A DNA stretch of 10,591 nucleotides from Sulfurovum sp. (GTDB lineage: Bacteria; Campylobacterota; Campylobacteria; Campylobacterales; Sulfurovaceae): NCBI GenBank assembly GCA_030626265.1, contig DAOUPF010000017.1, forward strand, positions 1-10,591. The letters are read 5' to 3'. Positions 4,645 through 10,591 of this stretch are shown here, piece by piece. The position numbers and the translations under genes are program-made. Under the pieces are notes generated by a model. The model did no database searches. It was not told the origin of the DNA and saw nothing but the letters and a program-made list of their open reading frames with translations. Position 1 is the stretch's first letter; the number at the start of each line of letters is the position of its first letter.

Positions 4645-5751
4645 TTACCTCTCTATCTCTGGAGGACAAATCCCCAAGGAGTTCATAATCAATGCTACAT
4701 TGGATAGCTCTTCATCTACTAGTAAATTCTCTAGCAGTGTATACCCATGTATCAGAGATGGACCTTTTACCTGCATTCTTCTGATTTTCTCACTTCCATC
4801 TCCAGCCATGTAGTACCCAAATTCACCTCGTGCAGACTCTGAGGCTACATAGATATCATCTTTGGGAAGTTTGAACTTTCTATGCTTTGGAATCTTTTGC
4901 ATGATGAGACCCTCTGCTGGCATCTGCTCTATAACTTGGCGTAAGATTTTTATAGACTCTTTTATCTCAGCTCTTCTGACCATCGCTCTACTGTATACAT
5001 CACAGCCATCATAAGTAGGAATCTCAAACTCTAGCTTGTCATACACTAGATATGGGTTGTCTCTTCGTACATCTCTCTTGATTCCACAGCCTCTCAGTGC
5101 TTGTCCTACATATCCATTTTGGAGAGCTTCATCTTTGCATATCACACCTACACCCATGGCTCTCTGTTTGAATGTAGCATTATCAAAGAATATACTGTCA
5201 TATTTGGGTAGTTTTTTATCAAAGTAGTCCAACAGCTCACTCAGTCTACCTAAAAAACCATCTGGCAAATCTCGTCTAACTCCTCCAGGATAAGTATACA
5301 TATGATAGACTCTACCACCAGTCAACTCCTCAAACAGATCTAGTATCAAGTCTCTGTCATATAAACTCCACTGCCCCACAGTACCCATACCAATAGATCC
5401 ACTCTGACCACCCATCCAGAGCATCTGAGCTGCTATCCTACTCATCTCTTGTACCATGACTCTGATATACTTTGCTCTATCACTTATCTCCAACCCAACA
5501 AGACCCTCAACTGCTCTAGCAAAGTTCTCTTCATTTGGGTCTGGCTCTGGTACACATAGACGACAGACTATAGTAAAAGCCTGTATCACAGTGCGTCTCT
5601 CTATGAGCTTCTCAAATCCTCTGTGTAGGTATCCGACATGTGTTCTAGCCCTCTTGATAGTCTCACCTAACAAGTCTAGCTCTACACTCATATTTCCAGT
5701 GATTCCTGGATGCTGAGGACCATGATAGATTTTTATTAGTTTGTTATCCAT
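4645..5751 (-). CDS. NuoD-like catalytic subunit with a non-canonical metal site
   Basis: This 368-residue protein matches NuoD and the group 4 hydrogenase large subunit. It has G-P-Q-H-P-G near the start, H-V-G-Y-L-H-R-G-F-E-K-L at 38-49, G-G-V-R-R-D at 156-161, R-G-C-G-I-K-R-D at 220-227 and G-E-F-G-Y-Y at 309-314. True [NiFe] hydrogenases have CxxC near both ends. Here the first site is C63-R-L-C66, but the second is C362-P-P-E365, so one cysteine is replaced by the Glu seen at that position in NuoD. The protein ends at R368, where maturation would cut a hydrogenase precursor, so there is no cleavable tail. I place the start at ATG 5749-5751, overlapping the previous gene by 8 bases with GAGG upstream; an ATG at 5799 would add 16 basic residues not found in the family. 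It resembles Mbx/Mbs or Ehr catalytic subunits more than a hydrogenase. Confidence 0.88.
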   Translation of the reverse strand: MDNKLIKIYHGPQHPGITGNMSVELDLLGETIKRARTHVGYLHRGFEKLIERRTVIQAFTIVCRLCVPEPDPNEENFARAVEGLVGLEISDRAKYIRVMVQEMSRIAAQMLWMGGQSGSIGMGTVGQWSLYDRDLILDLFEELTGGRVYHMYTYPGGVRRDLPDGFLGRLSELLDYFDKKLPKYDSIFFDNATFKQRAMGVGVICKDEALQNGYVGQALRGCGIKRDVRRDNPYLVYDKLEFEIPTYDGCDVYSRAMVRRAEIKESIKILRQVIEQMPAEGLIMQKIPKHRKFKLPKDDIYVASESARGEFGYYMAGDGSEKIRRMQVKGPSLIHGYTLLENLLVDEELSNVALIMNSLGICPPEIER

Positions 5752-6331
5752 TATTTTTAACCTCTTCTGCCTCTTTTGCTTCATTCGCCTCTGTTTCATT
5801 TGCCTCTGTTTTTAAAGCTTTTAGTTTTTTTGCCTCTGCCTTTCTACGCTTAACCTCAGCCTTGACATCTTTGTTATCATCTCTGCCACCTTTGAAATCA
5901 AAATTTTCATTGACATACTCCAGAGTATCGAAGTCTCTACGCAATGGTGGCATCCCCTCCCATCCCTCTAGAGCAAAATCATACAGAGTATCATTGCCAT
6001 CAAATACTATGCCATACATCTCATGCAAGTCTCTCTCCATCACCTCAGCTTGTGGTGACGATATGGATACTGTAGGCACAACCTCTCCATCTCTAGATAT
6101 AGAGACTTTGAGCATAAGATTTTTATCTCTATTGCTAGTTGTAAATACATAGTTCAATACAAATATCTCATCCTCTATCCAGTCAGCACATGCTATCATG
6201 GATAGTGTGATAAAGTCTGTATGTGACATGAGAAAGCTTATCGTATCTATGAGGCTATCTTTTGCTATATCTATCTCAAAAAGTCTCTTACTTTTTTCTC
6301 CAACTTCATATCTCTCTTTTATCATATCCAT
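5744..6331 (-). CDS. NuoC-like subunit with a charged C-terminal tail
   Basis: This 195-residue soluble protein contains the NuoC (30 kDa subunit) fold. Its signatures are A-E-V-M-E-R-D-L-H-E-M-Y-G-I-V-F at about 95-110 and M-P-P-L-R-R-D-F-D at 127-135. It stabilises the NuoB/NuoD-like core on the cytoplasmic side, like MbhK, MbsK or the N-terminal part of HyfG. From about residue 146 to the end, roughly 50 residues are almost only Lys, Glu, Ala, Asn, Asp and Thr, including the tandem T-E-A-N-E / T-E-A-N-E. That tail is low in complexity and probably disordered or a charged helix; it is not part of the core family. Its ATG shares one base with the stop of the NuoB-like gene. Confidence 0.88.
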   Translation of the reverse strand: MDMIKERYEVGEKSKRLFEIDIAKDSLIDTISFLMSHTDFITLSMIACADWIEDEIFVLNYVFTTSNRDKNLMLKVSISRDGEVVPTVSISSPQAEVMERDLHEMYGIVFDGNDTLYDFALEGWEGMPPLRRDFDTLEYVNENFDFKGGRDDNKDVKAEVKRRKAEAKKLKALKTEANETEANEAKEAEEVKNNG

Positions 6332-6969
6332 TATATATCCATCCCTGTATAATCCTCTATAAAAGCAGGAGCAATATTTTTGCCAAATAGCCTCTCTTGA
6401 TTTGCTCGATAGAACTGATAGTCCTCTTTATATTTGATATATCCTGGTTCTATATTGTTGTTCTTTATTCTATCTTGGAGCTTTACAAAGCCCTCTATGA
6501 GTGCCTCTGGTCTTGGCATACATCCTGTCACAAACATATCAACACCAATATAGTCATCAAGCTTTTTGATAGTGTTATAACTATCCCAATACATACCACC
6601 ATTGATAGCACAACTACCTAGTGCTATCACATATTTGGGCTCACTCATCTGCTCATAAGTTCGTATAACTCTTTTGAGTGTTTTGAGTGAACAGTACCCA
6701 GATACTATCATGATATCTGCTTGACGAGGAGTAGCTACTCCTACTACACCTAACCTCTCGATATCATATCTACTAGTAAAAACTGGAGGCATCTCTATAG
6801 CTCCACAGCCTGTACCGTACGCTACTACAAACATACTCCTAGCTCTAAACCAATTGATAGCTTTTTGTATGACTGTTTGGGTATTTTTGATACCCTCTGT
6901 ATCTGCTTCCAAGCTAGCTTGTGCCATATCTTTTTGATCATTTATATAACTTACAAATCCCTCTTGCAT
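6331..6969 (-). CDS. NuoB-like iron-sulfur subunit with altered cluster ligands
   Basis: This 212-residue protein aligns by eye with NuoB and the group 4 small subunits: S-R-Y-D-I-E-R-L-G-V at 66-75, A-T-P-R-Q-A-D-I-M-I-V at 79-89, V-I-A-L-G-S-C-A at 114-121 and V-T-G-C-M-P-R-P-E-A at 147-156. It should hold the terminal [4Fe-4S] cluster next to the catalytic subunit. Complex I uses adjacent Cys-Cys plus two more cysteines, and hydrogenases use CxxC plus two. Here the first site is G-T-G-C55-G56-A-I-E, so one cysteine is missing. The other expected ones are C120 and C150. An additional C93 in S-G-Y-C-S may supply the fourth ligand. GAGGAG lies 5 bases before the ATG and overlaps the NuoH-like stop. 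Confidence 0.9.
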   Translation of the reverse strand: MQEGFVSYINDQKDMAQASLEADTEGIKNTQTVIQKAINWFRARSMFVVAYGTGCGAIEMPPVFTSRYDIERLGVVGVATPRQADIMIVSGYCSLKTLKRVIRTYEQMSEPKYVIALGSCAINGGMYWDSYNTIKKLDDYIGVDMFVTGCMPRPEALIEGFVKLQDRIKNNNIEPGYIKYKEDYQFYRANQERLFGKNIAPAFIEDYTGMDI

Positions 6970-6978
6970 ACTGTCTCC

Positions 6979-7857
6979 TCACACAAACATTAGTCCAACA
7001 ATCGCAATGACTGTTGGGATTTTAAATAAAAAGTCTACACTCTGGCTAGTTGTTAATCTACCATACACATTGCCCACAAATACAGCTGCTAAGAACAGTA
7101 TAAATGTTTTGACAACTAAATCTACTAGATTATCAGCACCACCTAAAAATAGATTGACCATCAGTAGTAATTTGGCAAATGAAAATATAGCACTTTGACT
7201 GAGAGTCAATGCCAGAAATTTACCACCGAACTCTACAGCTGGGCCACTATAAACCTCTGCCGGAGCACCAACTACATCAAAAGGAGACTTACCCATAAAT
7301 CCTAGAAACGATATAAATGCCGCTATGAAGAGCAGTGGATGAGCTACTATGTTGTAAGTCTCTTTTTGGCTTGCCATGATCTCAGCTATATCAGCAGTAC
7401 CACTAGCTATCATCAAACCAATGACAGCTATATAAAATGGCATCTCCAGACCTATGAGTCTAGTAAGCCCTCTAATGATACCCATAGCTCCAAATGGATT
7501 GCCATGACTCCCAACACCTAGTGCATTGCCCAGAGGTCCTAGCACCATAAAGTAGAGTACTACTATCAAGTTTCCGTACTCACTAAACCCTATCAGACTA
7601 TCTCCATGATTTAGATAGGGGATAAAAAGCACTGTCATCAAAGCACCACTTGCCATAATGATTGGTCCTGCATAGAACATCCAGCCAAAGCTAGTAGATG
7701 TATCTTTGGTAAATAGCTTGATACTGTCATAAAATGACTGTGCAATAGAGGGACCAAATCTACCATGCACTCTAGCACTGATATTACGATATAGTCCATA
7801 GTACAAAAAGCCAAAACTATACGCCAAAATCAACATGATTAATATATCTAAAAACAT
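6979..7857 (-). CDS. NuoH-like membrane subunit
   Basis: This 292-residue integral membrane protein has about eight hydrophobic segments. It carries the family marks R-V-H-G-R-F-G-P at 29-36 (the R-x-x-x-R-x-G-P pattern), R-L-I-G-L-E-M-P at 133-140 with a buried E138, and G-K-S-P-F-D at 189-194 followed by A-E-V-Y-S-G-P-A-V-E-F with E201 and E209. These lie at the joint between the iron-sulfur arm and the ion-pumping arm in complex I, MBH and MBS, and the acidic residues belong to the coupling path. The homologues are NuoH, MbhM/MbsM and HyfC. It starts within the stop of the upstream antiporter gene (TAATG), with GGAG 7 bases before the ATG. Confidence 0.9.
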   Translation of the reverse strand: MFLDILIMLILAYSFGFLYYGLYRNISARVHGRFGPSIAQSFYDSIKLFTKDTSTSFGWMFYAGPIIMASGALMTVLFIPYLNHGDSLIGFSEYGNLIVVLYFMVLGPLGNALGVGSHGNPFGAMGIIRGLTRLIGLEMPFYIAVIGLMIASGTADIAEIMASQKETYNIVAHPLLFIAAFISFLGFMGKSPFDVVGAPAEVYSGPAVEFGGKFLALTLSQSAIFSFAKLLLMVNLFLGGADNLVDLVVKTFILFLAAVFVGNVYGRLTTSQSVDFLFKIPTVIAIVGLMFV

Positions 7858-9479
7858 TATTTAACTCCAACAAATAGTAAAATTGTAAAAAATGTAAATA
7901 TCAATAGCCCAACACTCTGTGCTGATATATTGTAAACTCTTTGCATGATATTTGAAGCATCAGCAAATATTTGACTTATACGCTTCCATAGTGTATGTGA
8001 ACTGTTTTTTAGTATAAGCTTCACAAGTCCTATACGAGACAGCTCTTTGCCCATACCATATCCATAGTGTAGGTTTACATCAGCTTTTGGAATCTCACCA
8101 CAGTAGCTGATATCAAATCTATCTCTAGCTCTCACTGCACGATTCTTTAGCTTTACAAAAAAGAGAAGAATCACTACAAAGATTATTCCAAGTGCTCCCA
8201 TGATGACTCCACCATTAAATGAGGCAAAGTTACTCCCTAGTACAAATATGCTCTCATAAGCCACACTCTCCATACCAATACTTGTCAATATAGAGTTAAA
8301 TGCTGGGACTATCACTCCTGGCGTAGTACCCAACACTACTAGGACTAATACCCCTATAATTTGTGGGATATAAAAGCTCACAGGGATCTTTGGATAGCTA
8401 TCTACACTATCAGAAGTTCTCTGTCCTAGATAGATACCATACACTAGCTTGTAAGAGTACAAAAATGCACTAGCAGAGCTGAACATCACTGCAGCTAAGA
8501 GTAATCCCCTCTTCTCTTCTAGTAGTACCGTATAAATCAAAAACTTACTACTAAATCCAGCTAGTGGAGGTACACCAGCAAGGGCTATGATGCCTACAAC
8601 TAGTAGTATGAAGTTTATAGGATACTTATAGAGCAATCCTCCTAGTCTGTCAAATCTAGACTCTCTAGAGACATAAATAATAGCTGCTACATTTATAAAT
8701 AGCAGAAGCTTTACAAAAGTATGAACAACAGTATGATACAGTGCTCCCTCTATAGAGACACTACCAAAAACCGCCAAGATAGTAATGATATATCCAAGCT
8801 GTGCTATGGAAGAGTATGCCAAAAGTCTCTTGGCTTCATCCTCATTTATCGCCTTAAATGTAGCAGCGATGGAAGTGATAACTCCTAGCCATGCAACTAT
8901 ATCAAAGATACTCTCTTGGAGATACTCTGTTGTAATGATGCGAAAAAATATGAGTATAAAAGCAAATATCCCTACTTTGGAGATAATAGCACTCAGTATT
9001 GCAGAGAAGATATGGTTTGATTTGTCATAACTATCTACTACCCAGTAGTGAAATGGCATTACGCCTGACTTGACAAATATAGCTACAAGTAAAAGAACTG
9101 ATATCACTATGCCCAAACCTTTGGGTACTACTGAGAAGTCTATCTCACTATATATAAAGCTACCAGTGGCTCCATATATGAGTATGATAGCTCCTAGTAG
9201 TGCAAAAGCAGCACCTAGATTGAATACTATATACTTTTGTAGTGTTTTTACATCTGCTGTTCTAGCTATGATAAAGTAACTACTCCAACCCATAATCTCC
9301 CAACCTACAAATAGTGTGATAAAATCACTAGCATAAAATATCATCGCTAGAGAACCTAAAAGCAAAGAATGTAGCATCAAGTCTCTATCTCTATTTTTAA
9401 CAAAAAACAGAGATACAAATACCAATAAACTCATACCAAAAAACATATTGCCCAGAGGTGTGATCTCAAAATTAAACAT
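7857..9479 (-). CDS. MrpD/NuoL-type antiporter subunit with long C-terminal extension
   Basis: This 540-residue polytopic membrane protein of the proton-translocating oxidoreductase (Proton_antipo_M) family has the channel residues expected for ion pumping. These are the TM5 glutamate E61 in F-V-G-W-E-I-M-G-W, K137 in V-K-S-G-V-M-P-F-H-Y-W, K168, the His/Lys set in H249-T-V-V-H253-T-F-V-K257, and K312 in F-S-S-K-F. Beyond about residue 400 it adds another span (about 426-442), a soluble stretch with I-S-Y-C-G-E-I at 457-463, an amphipathic region and a last hydrophobic segment at about 521-538. This tail recalls the lateral helix of NuoL and the extended second MrpD copy of Mbs, but the match is inferred. 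AAGGAG lies 6 bases before the ATG, which overlaps the previous gene by 8 bases. Confidence 0.88.
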   Translation of the reverse strand: MFNFEITPLGNMFFGMSLLVFVSLFFVKNRDRDLMLHSLLLGSLAMIFYASDFITLFVGWEIMGWSSYFIIARTADVKTLQKYIVFNLGAAFALLGAIILIYGATGSFIYSEIDFSVVPKGLGIVISVLLLVAIFVKSGVMPFHYWVVDSYDKSNHIFSAILSAIISKVGIFAFILIFFRIITTEYLQESIFDIVAWLGVITSIAATFKAINEDEAKRLLAYSSIAQLGYIITILAVFGSVSIEGALYHTVVHTFVKLLLFINVAAIIYVSRESRFDRLGGLLYKYPINFILLVVGIIALAGVPPLAGFSSKFLIYTVLLEEKRGLLLAAVMFSSASAFLYSYKLVYGIYLGQRTSDSVDSYPKIPVSFYIPQIIGVLVLVVLGTTPGVIVPAFNSILTSIGMESVAYESIFVLGSNFASFNGGVIMGALGIIFVVILLFFVKLKNRAVRARDRFDISYCGEIPKADVNLHYGYGMGKELSRIGLVKLILKNSSHTLWKRISQIFADASNIMQRVYNISAQSVGLLIFTFFTILLFVGVK

Positions 9480-10591
9480 TTTTTACTCCTTGCATAAGGG
9501 TATGGGCAATATCACTACACACTCCAAGGAACTCTTGGGGGAATATACCTAGATATACAATAACTACTGCCAATATAGATAGCATAATCTTTTTGAATAT
9601 AGGAACTCTAATCTCCATGCTCTTTTTACCCTTTATGTTAGAGGACAATAACCTGAAGAAGTATGTAGCCTCTATGAGTGATATAGCCAAGATAGCTCCT
9701 ACCATCATATACTCTCCTATAGATGCCAAACCTTTTAGGATAGTAAGTTTGGCTATAAATCCTGCAAAAGGAGGAATCCCCAAGAGAGATAGAAAGCCAA
9801 TAGCAAAAATAGTGATCAAAAACAGTGATTGAAACTGTGCAAACACCTCTACTCTGCTACTGTGCATCTTTTCCTCTATAATATCAAGAGACAAGAATAG
9901 CATAAGCCTAGCTATAGAGTGAGCCAGTATCAAAAATATCGCTCCACTGATGATAATGACATCAGCAGAGGCAAATGCTAAAAACAGAACTCCAAGCTGA
10001 CCTAGAGTAGAGTATGCAAATACTCTCTTGATACTCTTACTTCTCAATGCTGATATCTCAGCTACAGCAAATGACAATATACCTATCATCATCAAGAATG
10101 AGAGGAATGAGCTATCTGGCTGCAAGATATATACAATATGAAAAAATACAAACAGATATGACTTAGAGAGCACTGCACTAAAAAGTGATGCTATCCTAGT
10201 AGGCACTGCCTGATAGATATCTACTACCCAAAAGTTGAGTGGAAATATCTCTGCTTTGATACCAAAACCTATAAATAGTGATAGCAGTATAATATACTGC
10301 AATCTACTATCAAGTGTATGGAAGCTATCAGCAATACTCATGAGATTTAAGCTACCTAGGTTTAGATATATCAGCATAATAGCTAGTAATAAAAAGATCG
10401 AAGCTATCGTACCCACTATCATATACTTTATAGCTCCTGCATATGCTTGCCTGTCTCTATTGAGAGATGTCAAGATATATGCAGAGATACTGGCTATCTC
10501 GAAAAATATATATATGTTAAATATATCCACACTCAAAATAAGTCCAAAAGTTCCTACTGAAAATATATTTGTGATGATAAAGATTGCTCTA
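9472..10591 (-). CDS. MrpD/NuoN-type antiporter subunit (5' end beyond window)
   Basis: The frame is open to the right edge, giving 372 visible residues; a TTG at 10534-10536 is inside the gene, not its start. The edge-proximal sequence continues the family pattern (G-L-I-L-S-V-D-I-F-N-I-Y-I-F-F-E-I), where E31 of the visible part is the conserved TM5 glutamate. Other channel residues are K112 in F-G-I-K-A-E-I-F-P-L, K143 in L-S-K-S-Y, K188 near I-K-R-V-F-A-Y-S and K281 in F-I-A-K-L. At the usual His...Lys site the sequence is H-S-I-A-R-L, so Lys is replaced by R228. This is the first of two tandem antiporter subunits in the operon. It ends with G-V-K-N-V and overlaps the next start by 8 bases. 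Confidence 0.88.
   Translation of the reverse strand, partial: RAIFIITNIFSVGTFGLILSVDIFNIYIFFEIASISAYILTSLNRDRQAYAGAIKYMIVGTIASIFLLLAIMLIYLNLGSLNLMSIADSFHTLDSRLQYIILLSLFIGFGIKAEIFPLNFWVVDIYQAVPTRIASLFSAVLSKSYLFVFFHIVYILQPDSSFLSFLMMIGILSFAVAEISALRSKSIKRVFAYSTLGQLGVLFLAFASADVIIISGAIFLILAHSIARLMLFLSLDIIEEKMHSSRVEVFAQFQSLFLITIFAIGFLSLLGIPPFAGFIAKLTILKGLASIGEYMMVGAILAISLIEATYFFRLLSSNIKGKKSMEIRVPIFKKIMLSILAVVIVYLGIFPQEFLGVCSDIAHTLMQGVKNV

Noticed and set aside
4463..4813. Plus-strand open frame of 116 codons
   Set aside because: It lies opposite the NuoI- and NuoD-like genes, whose cysteine motifs and termini explain the sequence fully.
5749..5799. Upstream start for the NuoD-like gene at 5799
   Set aside because: It would add a 16-residue Lys/Arg-rich extension read out of frame from the NuoC-like tail. 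The start at 5751 has a ribosome binding site and matches the family start.
4645..6969. Standard H2-evolving group 4 [NiFe] hydrogenase (Hyf, Ech or Mbh)
   Set aside because: The second CxxC is C-P-P-E, there is no processing tail, and the small subunit lacks the normal first cluster motif. The superfamily is right but the hydrogenase function is not supported.
4645..6969. Ordinary respiratory complex I (nuo) operon
   Set aside because: The large subunit keeps three hydrogenase-type cysteines, the NuoB-like subunit lacks the tandem cysteines, an MrpE-like subunit is present and the gene order differs from nuoA-N.
10534..10536. TTG as the start of the first antiporter gene
   Set aside because: The frame stays open to the window edge and the residues before TTG continue the conserved membrane segment, so the gene is simply cut by the edge.

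Overview
This is an AT-rich window in which every gene I can support lies on the minus strand, so it reads from right to left. Low GC, heavy use of AGA, CTA and ATA codons, tightly overlapping genes and the general protein style suggest a Campylobacterota-like bacterium (Sulfurovum or Sulfurimonas type). That placement is inference; no rRNA or tRNA is present to confirm it.

The right two thirds (about 3798-10591) is one compact operon running off the right edge. It encodes a membrane complex of the respiratory complex I / group 4 [NiFe]-hydrogenase superfamily. In transcription order it holds two MrpD/NuoL/M/N-type antiporter subunits (the first cut by the window edge), then NuoH-, NuoB-, NuoC-, NuoD- and NuoI-like subunits, and finally an MrpE-like subunit. 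Genes overlap by 1-8 bases or lie 5-9 bases apart. The order (two antiporter genes, then H, B, C, D, I) resembles the archaeal Mbx/Mbs complex more than a classical membrane-bound hydrogenase. The catalytic subunit keeps CxxC at its first metal-binding site but has C-P-P-E at the second, and it ends exactly where a matured hydrogenase would. It is therefore probably not a standard hydrogenase. A ferredoxin-fed, ion-pumping reductase (Mbs/Mbx- or Ehr-like) of unknown acceptor is the best reading.

The middle (about 1517-3797) holds a complete HD-domain CCA tRNA nucleotidyltransferase and a Phd/YefM-PIN toxin-antitoxin pair. The pair has a textbook promoter, whose -35 box includes the stop codon of cca, and a perfect palindromic operator.

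The left part (1-1516) holds a SAM-dependent methyltransferase, a 23-codon remnant resembling the start of a YbaK/EbsC-type Cys-tRNA deacylase, and the 5' part of an O6-methylguanine-DNA methyltransferase gene that runs off the left edge. The 417-base gap between the toxin and the methyltransferase is not empty. It carries a candidate 27-residue membrane peptide with a strong ribosome binding site and upstream promoter, a short perfect hairpin over its stop codon, a REP-like paired palindrome, and a good promoter for the methyltransferase. I see no convincing rho-independent terminator anywhere in the window.
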